DNA of 64,000 nucleotides from Halomonas sp. M20 (GCF_020622265.1 NZ_JACNMQ010000002.1:648510-712509); one strand, 5' to 3'. Counted from the stretch's first letter, positions 8,245 to 17,996 are shown. Notes: generated from the letters alone by a model not told the origin. Program-made: numbers and translations.

Positions 8245-9343
8245 CTATAGTCCCTGTTTCAAGCTGGCCACGATAAACTGATCCAGATCGCCGTCGAGCA
8301 CCTTGTCACAATTGCTCGACTGCACGCCGGTGCGCAGATCCTTGATGCGCTGATCGTCCAGCACGTAGGAGCGAATCTGGCTGCCCCAGCCGATGTCCGC
8401 CTTGCTGTCCTCCGCCTGCTGCTTGGCGGCATTGCGCTTCTCCATCTCGTGCTCCCACAATCTCGCCTTGAGCTGCTTCATGGCGAAATCCCGGTTGGCG
8501 TGCTGGCTGCGCTGACTCTGGCAGGCCACCACGATCCCGGTGGGCTCGTGGGTGATACGCACCGCGGAATCCGTGGTATTGACATGCTGGCCGCCGGCGC
8601 CGCTGGAGCGATAGGTATCGGTACGCAGATCCGCCGGGTTGATCTCGACCTCGAAACTGTCGTCGATCTCCGGCGACAGGAATACCGACGCAAAGGAGGT
8701 GTGTCGGCGCCCACCGGAATCGAAGGGGCTCTTGCGTACCAGACGATGCACCCCGGTCTCGGTGCGCAACCAGCCGAAGGCATAGTCGCCCTGAATATGG
8801 ATGGTCGCGGACTTGATGCCTGCCACTTCACCGCCGGAAAGCTCGACGATATCGGCCTTGAAACCGTGATGCTCCGCCCAGCGCAGATACATGCGCAGCA
8901 GCATGTTGCCCCAATCCTGGGCCTCGGTGCCGCCGGAACCGGCCTGAATGTCCAGGTAGGCGTTGTTGGCGTCCATCTCACCGGAAAACATGCGGCGAAA
9001 CTCGAGTTTCTCCAGGGCCGCTTCGAGCTGGGCAAGCTCCTTGTTGACCTCCTCGACGGTGCCTTCATCCTCTTCCATCACCGCAAGTTCGAGCAGTTCC
9101 GCATTGTCCTTGAGCCCTTGATCGAGCTCATCGATGGTGGCCACGATCTGCTCCAGGCTGGCGCGCTCCTTGCCCAGCTTCTGGGCGTAGTCCGGATCGT
9201 TCCAGACATTCGGATTTTCGAGCTCCCGGGTGACTTCCTCTAGCCGATCTTTCTTCTCGGCATAGTCAAAGATACCCCCTCAGGATGTCTGTCCGTTCGG
9301 ACAGGTCCTTGATGAGGTTAGTGATCGGATTGATCTCTTGCAT
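8245..9343 (-). CDS. prfB: Peptide chain release factor 2, with programmed +1 frameshift
   Basis: RF2 reads UGA and UAA stop codons and triggers peptide release. The coding sequence is in two frames. The ATG at 9343 opens 25 codons ending at an in-frame UGA (9268-9266), and +1 slippage on CUU-UGA-C continues the frame to 8245. The product is 365 residues, the E. coli length. The anticodon-like SPF tripeptide ([15 protein letters not shown]) and the catalytic GGQ ([14 protein letters not shown]) are present. An annotation that ignores the frameshift would start near 9144 and lose about 65 N-terminal residues. lysS follows 8 bp downstream. Confidence 0.97.
9266..9280 (-). promoter_or_regulatory. 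RF2 programmed +1 frameshift site
   Basis: Minus strand reads AGGGGG TAT CTT TGA C: an internal Shine-Dalgarno element, a 3-nt spacer, the slippery CUU, the in-frame UGA and a following C. This is the standard autoregulatory signal. When RF2 is scarce the ribosome pauses at UGA and shifts +1 to make full-length RF2. Confidence 0.96.
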
Positions 9344-9468
9344 GATGATCCTGTTTTCGTGTGCTGCGTGAAATAATGAAGAGAGGCAAAAGCCGCTTAT
9401 TGTAGCCAACCGACGCTGTAGCGTCATCCTGCGAGCCGTCTTGTGTGCTGCTCGACCTGCTGCCGCCA

Positions 9469-9499
9469 ATCGCTGGCAGTCATTTTTACTGCCAGCGAT
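9469..9499. promoter_or_regulatory. Perfect 12-bp inverted repeat upstream of the opp operon
   Basis: ATCGCTGGCAGT (9469-9480) and ACTGCCAGCGAT (9488-9499) are exact reverse complements around a 7-nt loop. No T-run follows on either strand, so it is unlike a simple terminator. It lies in the 296-bp divergent gap between prfB and the first substrate-binding protein. An operator or an RNA hairpin in the opp leader are both possible. Confidence 0.45.
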
Positions 9500-9639
9500 C
9501 TACTACGATAGTGGAATACGCTGTGGCGCATTCATCCTAGACAAGTATGTTTCTGAAAAGGGAAGATTAGAAAGCCTGGTCTATTCAGTACAAGCCCGAC
9601 GCCGACCGCTTTTTGGCCGACCTGCACAAGGATGACACG

Positions 9640-11223
9640 ATGCCGAATTTCCGCCGTTCCCTATTGAGCGTTCTAACACTCTCAACCAGCCTGCTTGCCA
9701 CCACGCTGCAGGCCCAGACCCTGGATATTGGCGTCATGGGCGAGCTTGCCTCCTTCGATGCTTCCCAGGTTTCCGGCGGGGTGTGGGAGTCCCAGGTACT
9801 GATGGACGTTTACGAAGGCCTGGTCAAGAAAGCGCCGGACGGCGAAATCCTGCCGGGCATGGCAACGGACTGGAAAGTCTCCGATGACGGCAAGACCTAT
9901 ACCTTCCAGATGCGCGACGGCGCCAAATGGTCCGACGGCGAGCCGGTCACCGCCGAGGACTTCGTATTCGGCTGGCGCAACATGCTCGACCCGGAAAACG
10001 CCTCCAAGTACGCCTACATGCTCTACCCGGTCGTCAATGCGAAAGCGGTCAACGTCGGTGACGAACCTCTCGATACCTTGGGTGTGAAATCCCTCAATGA
10101 TGGCAGGACATTTGAAGTCACCCTCAATTCGCCGACGCCCTACTTCATTCAGCTCTTGACCCACTACACTGCCTATCCAGCGCCGAAGCACACCGCCGAG
10201 AAGTATGGCAAGCAGTGGGTAAAACTCGACAACATCGCTACCAACGGCGCCTTCAAACCCACCGCATGGGTGTCCCAGTCGCGTATCACCGCAGTCAAGA
10301 ACCCGCAGTACTACGACGCGGATGAGGTAACTCTCGAGCAGGTCAACTATCACACCACGGAAGATCGCAACGCCGGCATCTCGCGCTTTCGCGCCGGGGA
10401 ATTCGATATTCTGCGCGACTACCCGTCGAGCCGCTATCAGTGGCTGAAGGACAATCTTCCGGACGCCACTCGCATGGCGCCCTATCTGGGCTCCTACTAC
10501 TACGTGCTCAATCACCGCGAAGGCCGCCCTACCGCGGACAAGCGGGTGCGCGAGGCGCTGAATCTGGCAGCGCGGCGCAACGTGATCTCCAAGCAGATCA
10601 TGGCCAGTACCTTTCTGCCGTCGCAGTCCTTCGTGCCCAAGGGCACGGACAACTACGATGTGCAGAGCATGGCGCTGGGCGAGGACAAGGACGCGCGCAT
10701 GGCAAAAGCCAAGCAGCTGCTCGAAGAGGCGGGCTACGGGCCGAGCAATCCTCTCAATCTGCGCCTGCGTTACAACACCTCGGATGAGCACAAGAAGATC
10801 GCCGTAGCCATGGCCGCCATGTGGCGCCCACTCGGGATCAACGTCGAGATGGTCAACTCGGAAGCCACGGTGCACTACCAGACCATTGCCCAAGGCGACT
10901 TCGACGTGGCGCGAGCCGGCTGGATCGCCGACTACAACGATGCGGAAAACTTCCTGACGCTGCTCAAAAGCGGCGTCGGCAACAACTACGGCGCCTATTC
11001 CAATCCGGAGTTTGATGCTCTGCTGGAAAAGGCTTCCACCACTCTGGGCGCAGATGAGCGCAAAAAGATCTTGGAGCAAGCAGAGCAGCTCGCCCTAGAC
11101 GATTACGCTCTGGTGCCCCTGCTCTACTACGTCTCGCGTAACCTGGTTAACCCTGAGATGACTGGCTGGGAGGACAACGTCTCCGACGACCATCCCTCTC
11201 GCTGGATTAGCATCGAGGAGTGA
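9640..11223 (+). CDS. oppA: Oligopeptide ABC transporter periplasmic binding protein (first of two)
   Basis: Secreted solute-binding protein of family 5 (OppA/MppA type), 527 residues. The Sec signal peptide MPNFRRSLLSVLTLSTSLL ends near LQAQ, and the mature protein starts at TLDIGVMGEL. The family hallmark RDGAKWSDGEPVTAEDFVFGW is at about residues 92-112. I use the ATG at 9640 because it is preceded by AAGGATG and begins the signal peptide; a TTG at 9613 is less likely. It is followed by a paralogue with a TGATG overlap and heads a five-gene transporter operon. Binding of oligopeptides is a family inference. Confidence 0.9.
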   Translation: MPNFRRSLLSVLTLSTSLLATTLQAQTLDIGVMGELASFDASQVSGGVWESQVLMDVYEGLVKKAPDGEILPGMATDWKVSDDGKTYTFQMRDGAKWSDGEPVTAEDFVFGWRNMLDPENASKYAYMLYPVVNAKAVNVGDEPLDTLGVKSLNDGRTFEVTLNSPTPYFIQLLTHYTAYPAPKHTAEKYGKQWVKLDNIATNGAFKPTAWVSQSRITAVKNPQYYDADEVTLEQVNYHTTEDRNAGISRFRAGEFDILRDYPSSRYQWLKDNLPDATRMAPYLGSYYYVLNHREGRPTADKRVREALNLAARRNVISKQIMASTFLPSQSFVPKGTDNYDVQSMALGEDKDARMAKAKQLLEEAGYGPSNPLNLRLRYNTSDEHKKIAVAMAAMWRPLGINVEMVNSEATVHYQTIAQGDFDVARAGWIADYNDAENFLTLLKSGVGNNYGAYSNPEFDALLEKASTTLGADERKKILEQAEQLALDDYALVPLLYYVSRNLVNPEMTGWEDNVSDDHPSRWISIEE

Positions 11224-12812
11224 TGGCTCTCTACCGACAAGCACGCCGGCTATTGTTATCGCCGGCCGTGTTGGTCCTTGCGATCTCAAGCGCTGCCCAA
11301 GGCGCGACGCTTGAGATCGGCAACGGCGCGGAGCCCGGCACCCTGGACCCGCAGAAGGTCAACGGCAATTGGGAGACTCGCATCACCCGGGCGCTGTTCG
11401 ATCGTCTGATCGACTACGCCGCGGACGGCAGCCTGGTGCCGGGCTTGGCCAAGTCCTGGCAGATCAGCGACGACGGCAGAACCTACACCTTCAAGCTGCG
11501 CGTCGCCAAATGGTCCGACGGTGAGCCGATTACCGCTGGTGACGCGGTTTTTGCCCTTCGCCGGCTGCTGACGCCGACTACCGCCAATCACAACGCCACG
11601 CTCTATTACGCGATTCGCAATGCCCGCAAGGTCAACACCGGCCAGGCCGATCCGTCTACTCTCGGGGTGGAAGCCATTGACGATCGCACCCTGGTCATTC
11701 ATCTAAGCGAACCCACCGCCTATTTTCTGCAGGCATTGGCGATGAGTGAAGCCGCGCCCCTGCCGCAGCACGCCCTCAAAACCCAGGGCGACGACTGGAC
11801 CGAACCCGGGCGCATGCTCTCGAGCGGCGCCTTCATCCTCGAAGAGTGGCTCCCCCAGGAGCGCATTCGCGTCGCCAAGAACCCTCGCTTCTACGCCGCC
11901 AAAGACGTGGCCCTGGACGACGCGGTGTTTTACCCCATCGAGGACGCCGGTTCGGCGCTGAATCGCTTTCGCACCGACGCGCTGGACATTGCCTATTCCA
12001 GCGTTCCTTCGTCGCGCTTTTCCTGGGCAGAGGACAACCTCGGCGATGCCCTGCAAGTCGGCCCCTTGGTGGCCCAGTACTTCTACATGTTCAATGTGCG
12101 CGAGGGCCAGCCACTCGCCGCCAAACGCATTCGCGAGGCGCTCAACCTGGTGGTGCGCCGGGACGTGATCTCCCAGCAGATTCTGGGCATGGGCCAGAAC
12201 TCATCCTACTGGTACGTGCCCCGCACCACCGCCGGTGGCACTCGCGGTGCGATGGTCTTCGCCGACTGGCCGATGGACAAGCGCCTGGTCCGAGCCAAAC
12301 AGTTGATGAAAGAGGCGGGATACGGCCCGGAGCGACCGCTCGAGCTGACGCTGCGCTACAACACCCTGGAGGATCACAAGAAGATCGCCGTGGCGGTGGC
12401 AGCCATGTGGCGAGAGCTGGGCGTCAACGTGGAGCTGATCAATTCAGAGGCCGCGGTGCACTACTCGAGCATTAATCAGGGCCAGTTCCAGGTGGCCCGC
12501 TACGGCATGATGGCAACGGTCAACGACCCTTATGATTTTCTCAATGCCTATGCCGCCGGGGGCTCAGCGCGCAAGAGCAGCGGCTATCAGAACGATCGCT
12601 ACGACGCCCTGGTGGAACAGAGCACAAAAGAGCTCGATGAAGACAAGCGCGCCGACCTGATGACCCAAGCGCAGCAGCATCTGCTCGATGACTATGCGCT
12701 GCTGCCCCTGTACGACTACGTCAGCGTTCATCTGGTGTCGCCGCGCATCGGCGGCTGGCAGACAACCCCCATGGACGTGCATCCGCTTCGCTATATCACT
12801 ATCGAGGAGTAG
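11223..12812 (+). CDS. oppA: Oligopeptide ABC transporter periplasmic binding protein (second of two)
   Basis: A second family 5 solute-binding protein, 529 residues, collinear with the upstream one. The signal peptide (RRLLLSPAVLVLAISSAAQG) is followed by ATLEIGNGAEPGTLDPQKVN, and VAKWSDGEPITAGDAVFALR corresponds to the hallmark of the first copy. The C-terminal halves align closely (YGPERPLELTLRYNT; RYITIEE), so this is a tandem duplication that has since diverged, probably widening the range of peptides bound. The ATG at 11223 overlaps the TGA of the first copy. Confidence 0.9.
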   Translation: MALYRQARRLLLSPAVLVLAISSAAQGATLEIGNGAEPGTLDPQKVNGNWETRITRALFDRLIDYAADGSLVPGLAKSWQISDDGRTYTFKLRVAKWSDGEPITAGDAVFALRRLLTPTTANHNATLYYAIRNARKVNTGQADPSTLGVEAIDDRTLVIHLSEPTAYFLQALAMSEAAPLPQHALKTQGDDWTEPGRMLSSGAFILEEWLPQERIRVAKNPRFYAAKDVALDDAVFYPIEDAGSALNRFRTDALDIAYSSVPSSRFSWAEDNLGDALQVGPLVAQYFYMFNVREGQPLAAKRIREALNLVVRRDVISQQILGMGQNSSYWYVPRTTAGGTRGAMVFADWPMDKRLVRAKQLMKEAGYGPERPLELTLRYNTLEDHKKIAVAVAAMWRELGVNVELINSEAAVHYSSINQGQFQVARYGMMATVNDPYDFLNAYAAGGSARKSSGYQNDRYDALVEQSTKELDEDKRADLMTQAQQHLLDDYALLPLYDYVSVHLVSPRIGGWQTTPMDVHPLRYITIEE

Positions 12813-12881
12813 CCCCTTGACCCATTGTTACCGCTGTCATGAATGCTGCCGGCACTGCTCGGCAGTGCAAGAGCTCGCCTT

Positions 12882-13808
12882 ATGTTGAGCTATATTCTCA
12901 AGCGCCTGCTGATGGCGATTCCGACCCTGCTGATCGTCATCACTATCTCGTTTTTCTTGATGCGTATCGCACCGGGCGGCCCTTTCGATGGTGAGCGCCA
13001 GCTGCCACCGGAGATCGAGGCCAACCTGATGGCCGCCTATCATCTCGACGAACCGCTGCCCATGCAGTACCTGCGCTACATGGGCAACCTTTTGCAGGGA
13101 GACTTCGGGCCCTCCTTCAAGTACAAGGATTTCTCCGTCACCGATCTGATCGCTCAGGGGTTCCCGGTCAGCCTGGAGCTTGGCTTCTGGGCGATCCTGC
13201 TGGCCCTGATGATTGGTTTACCTCTCGGAGTGATCGCTGCTCTGAAGCGCAATACCGCCGTGGACTATGCGGTAATGGGCACGGCCTTGGCGGGTATCGC
13301 CGTACCTAACTTCGTCATCGCCCCACTCCTTGCGCTGGTCTTCGGCGTCACCCTCGCCTGGCTGCCGGTAGGAGGCTGGAACGGGGGCGCCTGGCAGAAC
13401 ATGGTGCTGCCGGTGATCGCCCTGTCGATTCAGCAGATCGCCTATATTGCGCGCATGATGCGCGCTTCCATGATCGAGGTGCTAGGCAGCCACTTCATTC
13501 GTACCGCCCGGGCCAAGGGGCTCTCCGAATCCAAGGTGATCCTGCGCCATGCGCTGCAACCGGCGCTTCTGCCGGTGCTTTCCTATCTGGGGCCTGCCAT
13601 TGCCGGCATCATCACCGGTTCCGTGGTCATCGAGCAGATCTTCGGCATCCCCGGCATCGGGCGCTATTTCGTCCAGGCAGCGCTCAATCGCGACTACACC
13701 CTGGTAATGGGTACGGTGGTGTTCTACGGCGCCCTGATCGTGCTGCTCAATCTGATCGTGGACCTGCTCTACTCGGTGCTCGATCCGCAAATCCGCTATG
13801 ACGACTGA
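12882..13808 (+). CDS. oppB: Oligopeptide ABC transporter permease OppB
   Basis: Inner-membrane permease, 308 residues, very similar to E. coli OppB along its length: MLSYILKRLLMAIPTLLIV, SFFLMRIAPGGPF, GDFGPSFKYKD, and the EAA loop SHFIRTARAKGLSESKVILR that contacts the ATPase. Six membrane segments can be traced. I start at the ATG at 12882, matching OppB. An in-frame ATG at 12843 would add a non-conserved 13 residues. The stop overlaps the oppC ATG as TGATG. Confidence 0.94.
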   Translation: MLSYILKRLLMAIPTLLIVITISFFLMRIAPGGPFDGERQLPPEIEANLMAAYHLDEPLPMQYLRYMGNLLQGDFGPSFKYKDFSVTDLIAQGFPVSLELGFWAILLALMIGLPLGVIAALKRNTAVDYAVMGTALAGIAVPNFVIAPLLALVFGVTLAWLPVGGWNGGAWQNMVLPVIALSIQQIAYIARMMRASMIEVLGSHFIRTARAKGLSESKVILRHALQPALLPVLSYLGPAIAGIITGSVVIEQIFGIPGIGRYFVQAALNRDYTLVMGTVVFYGALIVLLNLIVDLLYSVLDPQIRYDD

Positions 13809-14755
13809 TGCCCATGACCACTGACACCACCCCCTACAGCGGCGAGAATCTACCCGCGGGCAGTCCCAATCCGCCCAGCCAACCCGACCCAAGCACGGGG
13901 GGTGAAAAAGGCCAGAGCCTGGGTCGGGAGGCCTGGCGGCGACTCAAGCAGAACAAGGCGGCCATGGCCAGCCTGTGGCTTCTGATCGCCATTGCCCTTG
14001 CCTGCCTCATCGGCCCCTATCTGCTGCCCTGGGGCCTGGCGGAAGTGGACTGGAACGCCTTCAACGTAGCGCCCACTCTGGAAGGCAGTCATTTTCTCGG
14101 CACCGATGCCAACGGCCGGGATCTGCTGGCTCGCACTCTCTACGGCGGCCGGGTGTCGCTTTCGGTAGCCCTGGTCGCCACCCTGGTCAGCCTAGTGATC
14201 GGCGTGCTTTACGGCGCCATCGCCGGCTACACAGGTGGGCGCACCGATAACCTGATGATGCGCTTTGTCGACATCATGTATTCCCTGCCCTTCATGTTCC
14301 TGGTGATCCTGCTGATGGTGGTGTTCGGGCGCAATATCTTCCTGATCTACGCCGCCATCGGCGCGGTGGAGTGGCTCGATATGGCGCGCATCGTGCGCGG
14401 TCAGACCTTGGGGCTCAAACGTCGGGAGTTCGTCGAAGCCGCCCACGCACTCGGGGTCAGCAACCGCGCCATCATCACCCGGCACATGATTCCCAATGCC
14501 ATTGGACCTGTGATCATCTACGTCACCCTTACCGTGCCCAAGGTGATACTGCTGGAGAGTTTTCTCTCATTTCTTGGTCTCGGCGTGCAGGAACCTCTGA
14601 CCAGCTGGGGTGTGCTGATCAGCGAAGGCACGGACATGATGCAAAGTGCGCCCTGGATGTTGCTGGTCCCGGCGGTATTCCTGGCGCTGACGCTGTTCTG
14701 CCTGAACTTCCTGGGCGACGGCTTGCGTGATGCCCTCGATCCTAAAACTCGTTAA
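13808..14755 (+). CDS. oppC: Oligopeptide ABC transporter permease OppC
   Basis: Second permease of the transporter, 315 residues. A cytoplasmic Pro/Ser/Gly-rich N-terminus of about 45 residues leads to AWRRLKQNKAAMASLWLL, then the LGTDANGRDLLARTLYGGR motif of this permease family and the EAA loop REFVEAAHALGVSNRAIITR. Together with OppB it forms the peptide channel. It is slightly longer than E. coli OppC (302) because of the N-terminal extension. Downstream spacing to the ATPase gene is 55 bp. Confidence 0.94.
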   Translation: MPMTTDTTPYSGENLPAGSPNPPSQPDPSTGGEKGQSLGREAWRRLKQNKAAMASLWLLIAIALACLIGPYLLPWGLAEVDWNAFNVAPTLEGSHFLGTDANGRDLLARTLYGGRVSLSVALVATLVSLVIGVLYGAIAGYTGGRTDNLMMRFVDIMYSLPFMFLVILLMVVFGRNIFLIYAAIGAVEWLDMARIVRGQTLGLKRREFVEAAHALGVSNRAIITRHMIPNAIGPVIIYVTLTVPKVILLESFLSFLGLGVQEPLTSWGVLISEGTDMMQSAPWMLLVPAVFLALTLFCLNFLGDGLRDALDPKTR

Positions 14756-14810
14756 AGAAACGGAAAATGCCTGCGTTCGTCGGTTTTTCGATCGCCTCTA
14801 GGACTCTGTT

Positions 14811-16406
14811 ATGACATCACTACTCGAAATTGACGATCTGTGCGTTGACTTTCATCTGCCGGATGGCGATGTGGCAGCGGTCAAGAATGTCAGCCTGAGC
14901 ATCAAGGAGGGCGAGACCCTGGCGCTGGTCGGCGAATCCGGTTCCGGCAAGTCCGTGACCAACACCGCCATACTACGCTTGCTGCCGGAGCTTGCCGGCA
15001 TTCGCGGCGCGATCCGCTTTCACGGCGAGAACCTGCTCGAGGCCTCCAACCAGCGCATGCGTGCGCTCAGAGGTGACCGTATTGCCACGATCTTCCAGGA
15101 GCCCATGACGTCGCTCAATCCGCTGCATCGTATCGGCGATCAGATCGCGGAGGTGCTGCGCCTGCACCGGGGTCTGCGCGGTAAGCGCGTGCAAACGCGG
15201 GTAGTCGAACTGCTCGAACAGGTGGGCATACCGGAGCCCGCCCGGCGGGTGAAGAGCTATCCTTATGAGCTTTCCGGGGGCCAGCGCCAGCGGGTGATGA
15301 TCGCCATGGCGCTGGCCTGCGAGCCGGAACTGCTGATCGCGGATGAGCCCACCACCGCCCTGGACGTCACCGTGCAGGCGCAGATTCTCAGCCTGCTCAA
15401 GGAGTTGCAGCAGCGCTATGGCATGGCGATCCTGTTCATCACCCATGATCTGGGCATCGTGCGCCACTTCGCCGACCGGGTCTGCGTGATGCGCCAAGGC
15501 GAACTGCTCGAACAAGGCACCACAAAAGAGGTTTTCGCCAATCCAAAACATGCCTACACCCGCGCCTTGATCGACGCGGAGCCCAGTGGCAGCAAGGCAC
15601 CGGTGCCTGAAGATAGCCCCGTGCTGCTCGAGGCCAGTCATGTCCAGGTACGCTTCACCACCAAGCGCCGCTGGTTCGGGCACAACGACTATTTCGAAGC
15701 GGTGCGTGGCATCGACATTACCTTGAAGCGCGGACAGACCCTGGGCATCGTTGGCGAATCCGGCTCCGGCAAGTCGACCTTGGGCCGAGCGCTTCTGCGC
15801 CTGCTCAAGAGCCGCGGCGAGATTCGTTTTGACGACAGTGACATTGCCCACTTGGAGCCCGCGGCCATGCGCCCTTTGCGCAAGCGCATGCAGGTGGTGT
15901 TCCAGGACCCCTTCGGTTCATTGTCACCGCGGCTGACCGTAGGCGAGATCATTGGCGAAGGCCTGCGGGTGCATCACCCCGAACTCAAGCGCGCCGAGCG
16001 AGATCAGCGCGTACAGGAGGCGCTCAAGGAAGTGGCCTTGGACCCGGCCATGCGCAAGCGCTACCCGCATGAGTTTTCCGGCGGTCAGCGCCAGCGCATC
16101 GCCATCGCCCGGGCGCTGGTATTGAAGCCGGAGTTCTTGCTGCTCGACGAGCCCACCTCGGCCCTGGATCGCTCGGTGCAGGCCACGGTAATCGAACTGC
16201 TGCGCGAACTGCAGCGCAGGCACGACCTGACCTACCTATTCATCAGTCACGATCTGGCGGTGGTGCGCGCCCTGGCGGACAGCGTGCTGGTAATGAAGGA
16301 AGGGAGGGTCGTCGAGCAGGGCACGACCGAGGCGCTGTTCGACAATCCCCAAGAGCCCTATACCCGGGAACTGATGCGAGCGGCCTTCATGAACGATGCG
16401 GCTTGA
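14811..16406 (+). CDS. oppDF: Fused double ATPase of the oligopeptide transporter (OppD-OppF fusion)
   Basis: A 531-residue protein with two complete ABC cassettes in one chain, replacing separate OppD and OppF. Cassette 1 (about 1-265) has [17 protein letters not shown] and [12 protein letters not shown]. Cassette 2 (about 275-530) has [27 protein letters not shown] and [11 protein letters not shown]. Each cassette keeps the oligopeptide-type C-terminal segment ([30 protein letters not shown]). Fused ATPases of this length occur in the YejF type. It closes the operon and is followed by a strong hairpin. Confidence 0.92.
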   Translation: MTSLLEIDDLCVDFHLPDGDVAAVKNVSLSIKEGETLALVGESGSGKSVTNTAILRLLPELAGIRGAIRFHGENLLEASNQRMRALRGDRIATIFQEPMTSLNPLHRIGDQIAEVLRLHRGLRGKRVQTRVVELLEQVGIPEPARRVKSYPYELSGGQRQRVMIAMALACEPELLIADEPTTALDVTVQAQILSLLKELQQRYGMAILFITHDLGIVRHFADRVCVMRQGELLEQGTTKEVFANPKHAYTRALIDAEPSGSKAPVPEDSPVLLEASHVQVRFTTKRRWFGHNDYFEAVRGIDITLKRGQTLGIVGESGSGKSTLGRALLRLLKSRGEIRFDDSDIAHLEPAAMRPLRKRMQVVFQDPFGSLSPRLTVGEIIGEGLRVHHPELKRAERDQRVQEALKEVALDPAMRKRYPHEFSGGQRQRIAIARALVLKPEFLLLDEPTSALDRSVQATVIELLRELQRRHDLTYLFISHDLAVVRALADSVLVMKEGRVVEQGTTEALFDNPQEPYTRELMRAAFMNDAA

Positions 16407-16437
16407 AACAGCCTAAAGGATAGGATAGGCAAGCAAG

Positions 16438-16463
16438 CCAAACCCGGCTGAGGCCGGGTTTGG
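16438..16463. terminator. Bidirectional terminator between oppDF and fadL
   Basis: An 11-bp stem, CCAAACCCGGC (16438-16448) with GCCGGGTTTGG (16453-16463), closes a TGAG loop. A and T runs inside the arms let it act for both convergent genes. Confidence 0.8.
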
Positions 16464-16487
16464 GTATTGGTGAGTTCCCGCGACTGG

Positions 16488-17792
16488 TTAGAAGCGATAG
16501 GTCGCCTGGGCGCCAAAGCCGTGGGCTTCGTTCTTGTAATCCGCGCGGTAGTTGGACGTAACCGCAGGCGAGCCGCCGAAGCTGTCGGTCTTGGTCTGTT
16601 CGATCAAAGTGCCCCGCTCGGTCAAGTAGGAGTAGGCAACATCGAAGGTCAGGTCGGCAATGGGTGTCCAGCCGGCTCCCAATGAGAAGATGCGCCGATC
16701 ATCCGAGGGAATACGTACGCTGCGGGTGTCGTCCTGGGTCGGTGTCTGGTCGATACTCAGACCGGCACGCAGCACCCACGCCGGGTTGAGCTGATACTCA
16801 CCGCCCACGGCGTAGGCCCAGGCATTCGAATAGCTCTGCTCTTCATTGGTCACTTCTCCACGCGCTTCGCCGGTCACCAGGATGCGCTCGAAACGGCTCC
16901 AGCGCGACCAGGATGCGCCCAGCATCAGCTTGAAGTTATCGCTCATCTGCTGGGTAATGGAGAAATTGACCGTCTCCGGCGTGGTCAGATCAAGTTCCGC
17001 GTCGTCTCTGACACTGATCGGCAGCCCTTTTACGTCCGCCTTGAAATCACCCTCGAGGGTGTAATCCACCTTGGAGCGATAGGTCAGTCCCAGCGTGGTT
17101 TCCGGCACCGGGCGATAGATAACACCGAGATTGTAGCCCCAGGCCTCGTCGTCACCCTCTACCCGGGAATCCGCTTCGGTTCGGCCCAGTGGGGTAACCA
17201 GCGGCACTTGACGCTGCAGCTCGCCATCGACCCGGTTGTAAGTGACACCAGCACCGACGGACCACTGATCGTTGAAACGATAGGAGAGCGTCGGCTGAGC
17301 GCTGACGACTCTTACTTCCGTATAGTTGCCCTGGTTGCGTCCTTGAAAGGAGTCCTCGTAATCCGTGTTGGAACCGAAAGGCGCGTAAACACCGAAACCG
17401 AAGGCCAGCCGCTCATCGATCGGCTGGGCATAGAAGGCATAGGGAATGAATTTGCTCGGCACCATATCGCCATCGTTGGTGCCTTGAACCGGCAATGTCG
17501 CCCCCCCAAAGGCGGGACTCGTTTGGGTGGCCTGCGCATTGTCGATATCCGAACTGACATCCAGGAAAGTGCCACCAGCACTTATCTGAGCCCGATCGAG
17601 AAACGACATGCCCGCCGGGTTGCCGAAGACGATAGTGGCATCCTGAACGTTTGAGCTACGCCCCGCGTGGCCATACCCCTGGCCGCTGACGCTTTGTTCG
17701 TTGAGCTGGAAGCCCCCGGCCATGAGGTGCGATGAAAATGCTGTGGCAGCTGTCGCGATAGCGAGAGTGAGCTTGTTGATCTTGTTATGCAT
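16488..17792 (-). CDS. fadL: FadL-family outer membrane transporter
   Basis: Outer-membrane beta-barrel for long-chain fatty acids or other hydrophobic compounds, 434 residues. The signal peptide (NKINKLTLAIATAATAFSS) ends at LMA, and the mature N-terminus GGFQLNEQSVSGQGYGHAG is the FadL hatch domain with the NPAGM block that follows. The chain ends in aromatic YRF, the barrel-insertion signal. FadL is the best call; a toluene transporter of the same family cannot be excluded from sequence alone. A PsrA-like site lies about 105 bp upstream, consistent with fatty-acid control. It diverges from the merR gene. Confidence 0.88.
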   Translation of the reverse strand: MHNKINKLTLAIATAATAFSSHLMAGGFQLNEQSVSGQGYGHAGRSSNVQDATIVFGNPAGMSFLDRAQISAGGTFLDVSSDIDNAQATQTSPAFGGATLPVQGTNDGDMVPSKFIPYAFYAQPIDERLAFGFGVYAPFGSNTDYEDSFQGRNQGNYTEVRVVSAQPTLSYRFNDQWSVGAGVTYNRVDGELQRQVPLVTPLGRTEADSRVEGDDEAWGYNLGVIYRPVPETTLGLTYRSKVDYTLEGDFKADVKGLPISVRDDAELDLTTPETVNFSITQQMSDNFKLMLGASWSRWSRFERILVTGEARGEVTNEEQSYSNAWAYAVGGEYQLNPAWVLRAGLSIDQTPTQDDTRSVRIPSDDRRIFSLGAGWTPIADLTFDVAYSYLTERGTLIEQTKTDSFGGSPAVTSNYRADYKNEAHGFGAQATYRF

Positions 17793-17895
17793 TGCGCGCG
17801 TCCTGTTCCCATGAAAGCGTAGGTTCTTATCGTATTATCGGCAAATGACGAGATACTTTAAGCGTTTTGACTGATCGCCTTGAACAAGTCAAGGT

Positions 17896-17909
17896 CAAAC
17901 GTACGTTTC
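17896..17909. promoter_or_regulatory. PsrA-like operator upstream of fadL
   Basis: CAAACGTACGTTTC contains a perfect 12-bp palindrome (AAACGTACGTTT, 17897-17908) and fits the Pseudomonas PsrA consensus (C/G)AAAC-N2-4-GTTT(G/C). It is 104 bp before the fadL start, with a plausible -10 (GATAAT on the minus strand) between. PsrA is a fatty-acid-responsive TetR-type regulator in pseudomonads. Function here is inferred. Confidence 0.5.
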
Positions 17910-17996
17910 AATCACTTGCGAGACTAGCAATTAGTCGTAGTGCCTCAATTCTTGCCTCAGCGACTTGTCTTCAACAACCGCGCATGCTCCCGTATC

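Noticed and set aside
9682..11079. A 465-codon open frame on the minus strand across the first oppA
   Set aside because: It is antisense to a clear secreted binding protein and has repetitive, His/Val/Arg-rich composition with no family resemblance. Such frames are common opposite high-G+C genes.
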